A stretch of DNA of 64,000 nt, from positions 24,292-88,291 of IMG/VR virus record IMGVR_UViG_3300021091_003726; one strand, written 5' to 3'. The notes beneath the pieces are model-generated. The model was not told the origin of the DNA. It saw nothing but the letters and a program-made list of their open reading frames with translations, and ran no database searches. Every line of letters starts with the position of its first letter. The first letter of the stretch is position 1. The translations under genes were made by a program, and so were the position numbers. Positions 7,866-18,000 of the stretch are shown one piece after another. This DNA comes from a virus.

Positions 7866-8264
7866 TTAAATCCTATTTTCTAAAAATTTTATTTTATTTT
7901 GAAGCCTAGATAATTTTCCTGTAATTTTTACTATATCATTTATATTTATATTTGAAGAAGTTGACGTTATTTTGTCTACTGTAGATGCTGTAACCCCATT
8001 AACTTCAAGATCAACTCCGTCAACAAGAACGACTTCTTCAGTAGTTAAAAATATTTTACCATTGATAGCTACAGAATAACTATCGCAAGTTGAATTTATT
8101 GAGTTTAGCTGATTGTTGATTCTATTAAAGTCTGCAAGTAGGGAATTTATTTCTAAGTTCTCTCTTTTACTATTTCTAGTTCCTCTATATTTTTGTCTAA
8201 ATCTAGAAAAAAGAGGCTCTACCAGTCTTTTCGTATAAGATTGTTTTGTGTAAGTTATTGGCAT
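7866..8264 (-). CDS. Small structural protein of unknown function (132 aa)
   Basis: A 132-residue protein with a very basic N terminus (KQSYTKRLVEPLFSRFRQKY, residues 7-26), a helical stretch (NSLLADFNRINNQLNSINS), a short beta segment (VVLVDGVDLEVNGVTAS) and a C-terminal helix. It sits between two paralogous coiled-coil/beta proteins with a 1-nt gap to the next gene, so it is likely part of the same particle substructure. Family not recognised. Confidence 0.7.
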   Translation of the reverse strand: MPITYTKQSYTKRLVEPLFSRFRQKYRGTRNSKRENLEINSLLADFNRINNQLNSINSTCDSYSVAINGKIFLTTEEVVLVDGVDLEVNGVTASTVDKITSTSSNININDIVKITGKLSRLQNKIKFLENRI

Positions 8265-8303
8265 TTGATTCTTTCTAGTTAATTAGTACTGGAAACACTG
8301 GTT

Positions 8304-10442
8304 TTACGCATCCCTATGTTTAAATTTAATTCTTATAGATTCAACCATTGGAGACGCTAAGGGATCTTCATACCTATTTAAATCTATTCTATATCTAATT
8401 GCATTTACGGCTAATGGATTATTGGATGTATAAATAAAGTTTGATTTTCCAGTTAATTCTTTTGAAGCTAATATTTCTTTTCTTCCAAAAATTGTATCTA
8501 TTGTAAAATAATAATTATCTTCATTTACTTTATTTTGAAATTCAAATGGGTCTAAATAATTAAAATAATCAACAAAAATTAATCCATATCTAGACAAAGA
8601 CAGGCTTTCTATTAAATTAAAAGAAACTTGTCCAGATATTAATTTATCATAAGTTATAACTATTTTATTAATTCCTGATTTAAACTCCCATTCAACGGCC
8701 TTACTGCCAGTTCCCTTTGGAAGATCTGCTATCAAAATACCATTTAAATATATTGCTAAATTAAAATTAGGATTAGATTTTGAAACATTATGTATAAGGC
8801 TTATGGGATTTTGTCTCAAAATTGATGTTTGTATATACCCAGAACTATAAGAATTTATTCCCGGATTTATAGAACCTATTTGTTCTTTTAATGTATTTGA
8901 CAAAAGCGAGGCCGGCTTCTTGTTGAAAACATCCACCCAATATTCAAGATCTTTATATTTTTCATTTGCGGTGGACTCGCCCACATATATTATGTAATTA
9001 TGTTTTAAACAATCTACTCCACCCAACAAAACGGGATTTAAATAATATTCTTCAGAACTAAGTGCAGTAATTCTATACACATTTTTTTCAGAATATATTT
9101 TATTATTTGGGTTTAATTCGTTTGCGTTTACCGCTGAAGAATTAATTGGTATATACTTTAATTCGTCATCTTCTGGCGTATTTGATATGTAAACATTTTT
9201 TCTAGTTGATCCATCAAGATAAACAACTGGATTATAACCTGAATTTTCCGAGCCTTTCGGAGATACTGGAATCCAATTGTAGTCATTAATTTTTTGTGCG
9301 GTTGGATTATTTGCAGCTACATAATAGTTTACAGATGTTCCAGGAACAACCTGCTCCTTGACTTCCATAGAAACAGCGTCTATTATTAAATTAGAATTAG
9401 TTTTTGTAGCGATAGATATCGGAGAAGATACCAATATACCTGATTTAGCGTAGTATTTTGATCCAATAATCATTTCTCTTAAACCAAACTTATAAACATA
9501 CGGACTAGAACTATTTTGATCTATATAGTCTGGTTCGTTTTTATATAAAACTATTTCTATTGCCGAATAAGAATCCGCCGGAATAGAAAAAGAAAATGCA
9601 TCATAATCTGATCTTGATGTTTTTATTTTTATTTCATTTTGTTTTTCTGGGTCAGAATATATTGCCCTCATCATAACATTTACTGGAGATGAAGTAAAAA
9701 GAATTCCATCTACTTTTGACAATACCGAAGTTCTATTTACCGGTATACTTATTGTTAGTGATACTGGCTGCGGATTTTGTAAGGACACAGAATGATCCCA
9801 GTATGTATCTGTTAGTCCATCAAATATATTATTAAAATTTGTTTTATCAATAGTTTCACTTAACTGCTGACCGTTTGCTGTTACTGTACAATTGACATTA
9901 TTTGCATTTAAATTGTCAACAGTTATAACATTAAACTGTTCAGATTTTAATTTACTAATAGTTACATTCCTAAGTTTTGGATCAAAAAATGCGGAATCTG
10001 TTAACGATAAATCTAATTTATCTGCAGATATAAAGTTTTCTGTAAAAGAATAAAAATATCCATCAGAATTATTATTCATAAATATAAGATCATCTACTTT
10101 TGATTCTAATTGTAATCTTTTCTTTTTTAAATTTTCTAATTTTTTATTAAGAGATGTAACAATAGAAAATAATTCTTCATTATTGTCTAAAATTGTGTCA
10201 TACAAAATATCAACATTGTAAATTGTATTAGCCATTATCTGGTTTAATAAATCAATATCAGTTTTATTTGATATTCTAAGAAGATCATAATCTACCTTAA
10301 TCGGATACCCTGGTTCATTTACGGTGAAATATTCATTAAAAGCTTTTCTAACTTCTTGTTCAGAAGGTTTTTGTCCAGAAGAATATATTAATTTATATAT
10401 ATTATTTAAAAATCTTCTTTTTTGAGTTGTTGAAATGTTCAT
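8304..10442 (-). CDS. Large baseplate/fibre protein (712 aa)
   Basis: The helical N-terminal 130 residues end in a coiled coil (SIVTSLNKKLENLKKKRLQLESKVDDL is its core). Several beta domains follow. One includes YSAIEIVLYKNEPDY ... VYKFGLREMIIGSKYY (near residues 288-336), matching the repeat motif of the 419- and 634-residue neighbours, with discoidin-like features. The C terminus ends in a strand-rich domain (MVESIRIKFKHRDA). The start overlaps the stop of the 634-aa gene as ATGA. Structural role inferred from position and architecture. Confidence 0.78.
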   Translation of the reverse strand: MNISTTQKRRFLNNIYKLIYSSGQKPSEQEVRKAFNEYFTVNEPGYPIKVDYDLLRISNKTDIDLLNQIMANTIYNVDILYDTILDNNEELFSIVTSLNKKLENLKKKRLQLESKVDDLIFMNNNSDGYFYSFTENFISADKLDLSLTDSAFFDPKLRNVTISKLKSEQFNVITVDNLNANNVNCTVTANGQQLSETIDKTNFNNIFDGLTDTYWDHSVSLQNPQPVSLTISIPVNRTSVLSKVDGILFTSSPVNVMMRAIYSDPEKQNEIKIKTSRSDYDAFSFSIPADSYSAIEIVLYKNEPDYIDQNSSSPYVYKFGLREMIIGSKYYAKSGILVSSPISIATKTNSNLIIDAVSMEVKEQVVPGTSVNYYVAANNPTAQKINDYNWIPVSPKGSENSGYNPVVYLDGSTRKNVYISNTPEDDELKYIPINSSAVNANELNPNNKIYSEKNVYRITALSSEEYYLNPVLLGGVDCLKHNYIIYVGESTANEKYKDLEYWVDVFNKKPASLLSNTLKEQIGSINPGINSYSSGYIQTSILRQNPISLIHNVSKSNPNFNLAIYLNGILIADLPKGTGSKAVEWEFKSGINKIVITYDKLISGQVSFNLIESLSLSRYGLIFVDYFNYLDPFEFQNKVNEDNYYFTIDTIFGRKEILASKELTGKSNFIYTSNNPLAVNAIRYRIDLNRYEDPLASPMVESIRIKFKHRDA

Positions 10443-12343
10443 ATTTTTTTAACCTTTGCAGCCAGTGTATAAGAATATACAGTTGGAACAACGTTTGTAT
10501 TTAAATCTTTTAGCATTCTTATTTTAACTAGGATGCTCTTAACCTCTTGTGGGATCTTTGGACTGTTATAGTAGCCTATACCTGGAAGCTTATATTCCGA
10601 TGAAATATTTTGATTAAATACCAGAACTTCTGGATTTACTGATGAAACAGAAGAGTTAAATCCATACTGTGTAGAACTTATATCAAGCCAATTATTTCCT
10701 TCATCAACAGATATTTGAGATGATATAAGCTGGATATTTGAAGAAACACTCTTTGCATCACTCTCTATACCAAGCATTACTGATTCTACCGGATAATCAA
10801 AAACATATGGTAATGAGATAATTTCGGCCGAGTCTAAATACTCAATATATTCAACTGAAACATCTCTTAGGCCAATTGACATTCTCTTGCATTTAAGTAT
10901 ATCTTTTTGTAGCTTAAGCGGAACGGTAAACGTTTGAACTGACTCGGATGTATTTGCTTGTGTGAGTCTTTTCTTTACGGATACAACTATTTCTTTGCTA
11001 GTAACCTTATTCTTTTTAAAAATATTTGGATTACTCAATGGTGGTATTATCGCATCTTTATTATAATTTATTTCTTGATAGATATCTTTGCTTAAAGAAT
11101 CTGGATTAAATCTTACAGAACCAAAAAATGGACTATTATCCGATTTAGATTGAGCATAATCCGTAGCCCAATATGTGTGCATTATTTCTTCTTCGTTAAA
11201 ATACGGCTGTTCAAAAACAATTCTAATTTTTAATACTTTTCTATCGGAAAATTTAACAACTGCAGAATCAAAATAATATTTTGAATAAGCTTCTTTTGTT
11301 AAACTTTCTGGAGACAATCCTATATAAAAAGATTCTTTAACAACATCTTCTGTTTCCCCTAGGTCATTGGTAACATAAATGTTGGAAACTTTTACTATTT
11401 TTGTATATCCAAAATATGGAGATATTTTTATTGAATTAGCTATTGATGGAGAATTTGCTTGAATAGTAAAATCTAATTTTAAAGGTTCTTGCAAATTATG
11501 ATTTGACCAATTAACTAAACTGCGCTTTGATGCCGAAGAAAGTTCTTGCAAATCAACTATATAAGAAAACTCATTGTCTGATGGAACAAAATCAAATACA
11601 TTTTGATATTTACTTTTATCAACATTTAAGGCTTCATATTCAAAATATGTTAATGGATTTTTATCTATAATATTTATTGGATTAGATATTGAAGGACTAT
11701 TTTGAAAAACATATTGGTAATTTATTTTATCTAATTCATTTTTATTTTTAATTACAATATGATTGTTTCCCGTAAATCCATTGGAATTATTCAATGTTAG
11801 CCTAGATGCGTTCCAGTTAACAGTTTTTGCTGCTTGAATAGTTGCTGACCCACCATAAATCATTGGGTTTTCATTAACTTTCATTTTAGAAAAATCCATA
11901 TAATCTTGATTGTCAAACGAATCACCAATGTAAACTATGTCTTCTGCCGGACTTGAAGAATACATTTGAAGTATTTTTGTTTTTGAAAATATTCTTTGAG
12001 AATATTTTTTTTCATTTTCTATTTCAGAAGTAAATAAATTAAATATACTTATAATTTTTGCGGTTAAATAATCTAATTGTTTAGCAGATATATTTATATC
12101 ATTTTTTAATGAATTAACAAATTTATTCATTTTTGCTGACGTTGGTGGTTCGCCTTTTGTAAACAAATCTAAGCTTGTATTAAATGAATCTATATTTTTA
12201 TAAGCTTCATTTAGTGCCTGATTAAAATCAGACATTAAATCTCGTTTTGTAATGTATTTGCCATTTTTTAATTTTTCAGCTACAGCAGAAAGCGATGTAG
12301 CAACCTGATCAAAAATTGATGTTGATGGTGATAATTGTGCCAT
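10439..12343 (-). CDS. Large baseplate/fibre protein (634 aa)
   Basis: Same architecture as its neighbours: a helical N-terminal 135 residues (DQVATSLSAVAEKLKNGKYI start, then several helices), then beta domains. VLKIRIVFEQPYFNEEE (near 369-385) and MSIGLRDVSVEYIEY (near 481-495) are the family motifs. The C-terminal domain ends KSILVKIRMLKDLNTNVVPT-VYSYTLAAKV, resembling the end of the 419-aa protein. Probably a baseplate wedge-periphery or fibre protein of the same paralogous group. Confidence 0.78.
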   Translation of the reverse strand: MAQLSPSTSIFDQVATSLSAVAEKLKNGKYITKRDLMSDFNQALNEAYKNIDSFNTSLDLFTKGEPPTSAKMNKFVNSLKNDINISAKQLDYLTAKIISIFNLFTSEIENEKKYSQRIFSKTKILQMYSSSPAEDIVYIGDSFDNQDYMDFSKMKVNENPMIYGGSATIQAAKTVNWNASRLTLNNSNGFTGNNHIVIKNKNELDKINYQYVFQNSPSISNPINIIDKNPLTYFEYEALNVDKSKYQNVFDFVPSDNEFSYIVDLQELSSASKRSLVNWSNHNLQEPLKLDFTIQANSPSIANSIKISPYFGYTKIVKVSNIYVTNDLGETEDVVKESFYIGLSPESLTKEAYSKYYFDSAVVKFSDRKVLKIRIVFEQPYFNEEEIMHTYWATDYAQSKSDNSPFFGSVRFNPDSLSKDIYQEINYNKDAIIPPLSNPNIFKKNKVTSKEIVVSVKKRLTQANTSESVQTFTVPLKLQKDILKCKRMSIGLRDVSVEYIEYLDSAEIISLPYVFDYPVESVMLGIESDAKSVSSNIQLISSQISVDEGNNWLDISSTQYGFNSSVSSVNPEVLVFNQNISSEYKLPGIGYYNSPKIPQEVKSILVKIRMLKDLNTNVVPTVYSYTLAAKVKKI

Positions 12344-12345
12344 GT

Positions 12346-15021
12346 TTAGTCGACCGCCAATGCTTTAGTTAATTTATCATAAAAAGGATCGTAATTTTTT
12401 GTTTTTGCTTTAATTATTACGGCATCGAGCGATGCTTGATAGGAAATGTTTGATGCATTTTTTCTAATTATTGTTCTAAATCTAGTAGAATTAGAAACGT
12501 ATTCGTAAATAACTGAAAACGGGTCAGATAAAACCTGATTAAATACTATCTCTTTGCCATTTTGTATAAAGTAAACTCTTGAGCTGTCCACAAAAGACGG
12601 AAGATCTTTGCTGTTAGTATAATTTGTTAGATTAATTGCGTAAGAACCATCTAATAAAAGTACTTTAATTGGGCTGTAGCCCTGGTAATCTGAAGAAAAT
12701 ATTGTACCGTAAGCTGGATTATAGCTAGCAGTTTGGACATATGTTGTATTAACGTATGGAAAATTACTCAGCGTTATTCTTCCGGTATAGTCTGTAGTAG
12801 AAAATCTTTGACCCTGACCCTGGTCATCAAAATATGATTTAGTTGATTCTTGAAATAATTTACTTTTAATAAAATCAATATTATCATAATTGAAAAGAGT
12901 TAAATCTGTTTTATAAGCGCAAACATATATAGAATTAATATCTAAAGAATTAATAATTATTGAATTTTCTTTTAAAGAATATTTATTTGGCGAAACAATA
13001 TAACCATCTTTATATAAAACAAATGTTTCTTTTTTAAAATAAAATCTAGTATAGGCGGATAGGGATTGTGAATCAAAAAATAAAACTTCTGAATCTACTT
13101 TATCTTTTCCATATTCCAAAATTGGAGTCCAATCATTTTCAGATATAGGTATTTCTGTGTTAGATATAGAAAGTTCATAGGATATAGGTTCTTTTAGGTC
13201 AAAATTAAATTTATTAAAATCTATTAAATTTTTGCTCCTAACCAATGAGGCTTTCAGTGCTAAAGGATATCCATTAAATGGAATTTTTTTACTAACAAAA
13301 CATGCTTTGTTTGAATCTATCTTTTCTACTGATGCAAATTCTATTGATTTAATAGAAAAAGTATATTCATATTGATCTATTTTTTCCAAAATAAATAAAT
13401 CTTTAAATATAGAACGATTTGATCTTGAAATTGTTTCAGCAAATAACTCTCTTGTTTTACCTAATAATATATTATTTGAATCTTTTTGTAAAAGTATCCC
13501 GGGTTTTTTAAAATCATATGTTTCTGAAAATATAGATCCAGATTCAATAAAAGTTGAATTATTAAAAATTTCTCCGCTGTCTTTAATCATATGAACAAAA
13601 AAGTTTTGAAATAGAGTAGACAAAATTGTACTCCATTTTTCATCTATTAAATTAGATTGAATATTTTCTTCTGAAAAATTATCTCTACCAATTTTATTAG
13701 TAAAATTTTTATTAACAGTTGGGTATTTATAAGAATAATAACTATCATTCATATATTTATTTTTAAATAAATCTTTAATAGAATTATTTTTTAAAAATAA
13801 ATTATATACCAAATCTTGTAATCTATCTGTATTAGATCTTCTTATTTCTCTTATTTCTTTTCCAATATTATATACGGCTTTTGCGTTTAATTCACTTGAT
13901 GAAGTTACGTTTTCATTCTTAGAGTAAACTGGTTGATTAAATATGAGTATAATTTTACTTACATTTCTTCTTGGAAAAGAAATTTCAGTAATAGAGTCAA
14001 GTTGTTTTGGTTGTGTTAATACAGATATAGTTGTTGTAGAAGATATTGGATCTCCAATATTTTCAAATGCGTAGGATTCAATTGTCTGATTGGAGTTTGT
14101 TGCTTCTTCAAGAATTGTTTCGTAATCTTTATACGCGTAGATTTCGGTTGAATCAGAGGATAAAACTACCTGAAGAAGCTGAAGACCATTTCCGTGACCA
14201 GGGGTAATGTATATTGTGTCTAATTCTTGCGGGAATGCAAATGACATTTCAACAATACTTTGTGCGCCGTTAATGTAAGATGTATCATAAGATATATACT
14301 TTTTAATATCATCTATTTTTGACGTTAAAATAACTGGAGATTTTATAGTTACATTCCACGAATCTGATCTGCTATCATTCAAAGTTGAATAAAATCCGCT
14401 ATCACTTGATTTGTAATTTTCATAATTATTTTTAATATTTATATTATCAATAAAATTGAGTGCGTTTTTGATTGTAACACCGCTACCAATTTTAAATACA
14501 CCAGCTTTTGTATCAACAAAACCATTGCCATTTTCATCAAAATAAGAACCATCTCTATCAATTAAATCAAATAAATAACCATCTGTTCTATAATCATTTA
14601 AATAATTATCAAATTTTTCTATATAATTTGAATTATACAAATCATCTTTTCCAGCTATAAATTCATAGTTATCAATAAAAACCTGTAATGTATCTAAATC
14701 TTTTTCTACTTTTTCAATTTCAGAAAAAAATATATCTATCATTGAATTAAGCATTAGACCAACTGTATTGGCCGACGTATAGTAGCTTCTCATTCTTAAA
14801 TCTGCATCTCTAAAAATATCAATAAAAAACTCTCTATTCAAAGAACTAAATTGACTAAATATAGATGGAGAATAGCTTGTATTTACTCTTATTTGTGAAA
14901 GTTTTGAAACCAAACTAGATACATCTGATTTATCAATCTTCATTTGATTTATCAAAGAAGAAACCGTAGCCTGAGAGCTGCTTGAAAAGCTATTAATTAC
15001 ATTTGGAAGTTGTTTTAACAT
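12346..15021 (-). CDS. Large baseplate/fibre protein (891 aa)
   Basis: The N-terminal 120 residues are helical (LINQMKIDKSDVSSLVSKLS, then SMIDIFFSEIEKVEKDLDTL), followed by beta domains rich in Ser, Asn and Lys. The strand-loop VSKIILIFNQPVYSKNE (near 357-373) aligns with the motif of the 634- and 712-aa proteins, making it the largest member of this group. The C-terminal 150 residues (ITLSNFPYVNTTYVQTAS onward) read as a separate beta domain. The start codon overlaps the stop of the 1925-aa gene (TAATG). No enzymatic motif is seen. Confidence 0.78.
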   Translation of the reverse strand: MLKQLPNVINSFSSSSQATVSSLINQMKIDKSDVSSLVSKLSQIRVNTSYSPSIFSQFSSLNREFFIDIFRDADLRMRSYYTSANTVGLMLNSMIDIFFSEIEKVEKDLDTLQVFIDNYEFIAGKDDLYNSNYIEKFDNYLNDYRTDGYLFDLIDRDGSYFDENGNGFVDTKAGVFKIGSGVTIKNALNFIDNINIKNNYENYKSSDSGFYSTLNDSRSDSWNVTIKSPVILTSKIDDIKKYISYDTSYINGAQSIVEMSFAFPQELDTIYITPGHGNGLQLLQVVLSSDSTEIYAYKDYETILEEATNSNQTIESYAFENIGDPISSTTTISVLTQPKQLDSITEISFPRRNVSKIILIFNQPVYSKNENVTSSSELNAKAVYNIGKEIREIRRSNTDRLQDLVYNLFLKNNSIKDLFKNKYMNDSYYSYKYPTVNKNFTNKIGRDNFSEENIQSNLIDEKWSTILSTLFQNFFVHMIKDSGEIFNNSTFIESGSIFSETYDFKKPGILLQKDSNNILLGKTRELFAETISRSNRSIFKDLFILEKIDQYEYTFSIKSIEFASVEKIDSNKACFVSKKIPFNGYPLALKASLVRSKNLIDFNKFNFDLKEPISYELSISNTEIPISENDWTPILEYGKDKVDSEVLFFDSQSLSAYTRFYFKKETFVLYKDGYIVSPNKYSLKENSIIINSLDINSIYVCAYKTDLTLFNYDNIDFIKSKLFQESTKSYFDDQGQGQRFSTTDYTGRITLSNFPYVNTTYVQTASYNPAYGTIFSSDYQGYSPIKVLLLDGSYAINLTNYTNSKDLPSFVDSSRVYFIQNGKEIVFNQVLSDPFSVIYEYVSNSTRFRTIIRKNASNISYQASLDAVIIKAKTKNYDPFYDKLTKALAVD

Positions 15022-18000
15022 TATATTTCCCAGATCTCTCCATCTAAATTCTGTATTTGAAAAGAAACACCAGCAGTTAGATTCCTACGAATTATATCAT
15101 ATATTTCTTCTATATTTTCAAAATTATTTTTAACTTCATCTGGTATTCTAAGAACAACAAATCCACCTCTTGGATATGAGCATCCGTGTATTGGATATAC
15201 ATCCCAATTTGAAAGAAGATTGTCTATCTTTGAGTCTATTTCTACAAACTGGTACTCTGCAGCTACGCCGCCGCCCCTTAACCTTGTATCGTATATTTCT
15301 GTTTGCTTTTTATTAGGGTTATTAGTAAAGTATATAATCCCAATTGGTAACGCAAAAGGGTCATGTTTGGGTGAATATTGATTAAATATTTGAGAATCAT
15401 AAGTAAAATTATATGGATAACTTGGAACATATTCTTGCAGTGGTATATATTCGGCGGTGTTGGATGAATTTGTTGATAGTTTATTAATTTTTGTTGGCAA
15501 TATATATATGTATAGAGGTTTGTTAAATTTAATATTTTTAGAATTTAAAAATGGATTTAAAGGAACTGCTTCTCCATTTGATTGATATATCATTAGATCA
15601 AAATTTTTAATTACATAATTAACTTTTATTAAATTTTCATCAGAAGGAATTACCCTATTATTAAATTCTATTAAACCAGAATTACAGTTGTAATCTCTAA
15701 CTTCAGAAAAAGATAATTTTTCCCATTCTGAAGAAGATGTTTCTTTTATATATATTTCAATTTGTGGTTTAAATAAAGGAGCTACAGAGTTTTTGTAATT
15801 AGTTGGTTCTGGCCAAACAAGCAATGGCGTTTGTCTTAATTTAATTTGTTTATCGGAAACCAATATTGGTTTTTCATTTTTAACATCATAATATCCTCTA
15901 CCAAAAATATTTGACCAGTTGATCCCCTTGGCTAAAGTTGTGTCATAGGTTGCAATAAGATTTTGGTTTGCGTAATCAGATTTCCAATCCTCCCCCACTA
16001 AATGAATAGATATGCTTGCTATATTAATTGATTTAGTAAAAGATCCTGATGTTATTATCAGCGGCCATGCTTGTTTTTTGTCTACATAAGAATCCATATT
16101 ACCAATTTTTATTGCTGTTCCAGAATCATATTTAACGGAGTAAACTGGACATATTTTTTTAATTGGAACATTTGTTGGAATGAAAGTTGTGCTAACTTTT
16201 GGTCCAATGTAATCTATGATGTTTTGAGTATTACCATCTGAATCATATGCAGAGACTGCAAGAAATATATTGTTTATACCCCTAGCAATCATATCTACGT
16301 ATGATACGGTGTCTCCTAAAAATTCTTTTTGAGCAAAGTCGTAAAATCCATAAATAAATCCGTCTTGTTCTGAAATTCTATTTTTAACATAGACAAAACC
16401 TAGTCTTGCATCCTTTTCTTGTTCTGTTGCCGTTGAACCAAAGTAACTTGATATCTCAGAACCAGTTGGAATACCAATTGGTTTTCCAAATTCATTACAT
16501 AGTAGCAGTGTTCCATCTAGAGTTGTTATTGATTCTTTTTTAGGCACTATTACATTGTTTAAATTTTTCATTAAATACTGATTGACATACGTAAGCGGTG
16601 TGCTAATTACATTTGATCCCGAATAATACGTGGCTGAAGTTTCTATCGTTAATCTTGTTGCATTTCCGGAAGATGGATTTGTTTCTAAATAATTTATGCT
16701 TAGGACAGAAGATGGTGAAGACACATCGGATCCAGTTTCCGAAACTAAAGAAGTTATAGATGCGGAATTTGATCCATTTAAATCAACATAAAGTGGTTTA
16801 GTAAAATCAAATACAACACCAGAACTAGCAGTAAAATTATTTGTAGAAAGTTTAATAGAACTTGATAACGATTCTGTATATGATTTATTCAAATAATTAT
16901 ATACTAATGAATTAAATGTTAATGTAGTTGTTTTAATTGTATTAGTATCATACTTAATTGTATGATTTTTTAAAGCTGAAAGAGCGGAAAACTTTTCAGC
17001 TGTTGTTGCCTGTATATGTGCGTCTACTATTTTTGTAATAACCTTTGTGTCAACTCTAATATTTTTTTCTGTGTTTTCAGAAAAACTAACTTCAGACCAA
17101 GAAGATCCATTCCATGAATAATATTTTTCTGTGTCTACAGTATATATTAAGTATCCAGATTGATTTGACTTAAGGCTTGTTCCATCATAATAAACATTTG
17201 AATTATTCTCAATCCAATAATTTGCTATATCTTCTATTTCTGGTTTGTTTAAGCTGGGAAATGCATTGTATGTTTCTGAAACTGGAACCTCTGTTTCTTC
17301 TGGATCACCATATACTGGAGCTGTTGTAGTTGCACTCCCAACTATGTCGCATCTGATGCTTTTAATTTGGTATCCTTCAGCGTTTCCATACTTACTTTGA
17401 TTTATTACCGTATCGTTAGTTCTAAAATAAATATAACCATATTTGCAATTTCCTATTGGTTGATTATGCATTGACAAAACAACATTCCCAGAACTATCTG
17501 GTTTTTTATTAACAGTATAACCAGTATATAAGCTATTGTTTGTAGTGTTAGTAAAAGAAACATTATTTGCCGCATGGTTGACAGGAGCAAACCCGTAAGA
17601 TACTACTGTTACATTGCGCCAATTTTCAAGAGTTCCAAAATTAATTTTAACATTTTTTACTGTTTCTGCGCCGTCGGGTATGGTAAAAAATATTACATCT
17701 TGGATTCTTGTTACTTGAGTCCCAAGTCCTCCACCAGAATAACTTATTCTTCTATATTTTCCTCCAGAATTTATCTTATTTATATTGCTTTGCGATAACG
17801 CAGCTTCGTAATATTTTAAAACTCCATTAGAGTTACATAAATTTTTTGCCGTTGCTAAATTTATAATACCAAGTGACATTGCACTTACGAATAAAGATTT
17901 TGTTTGGCTATCTACTTTTCCATCTACAATACCGTCAAATCTTACGTTGGTTGTTTTCATTTTATTTTGGAATGCAGTAACTGCGGATGACGCGGCGGAG

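Noticed and set aside
8265-8303. Possible hairpin between the 712- and 132-aa genes
   Set aside because: CCAGT repeats pair only over a few bases with no T-run, so it is not convincing as a terminator.
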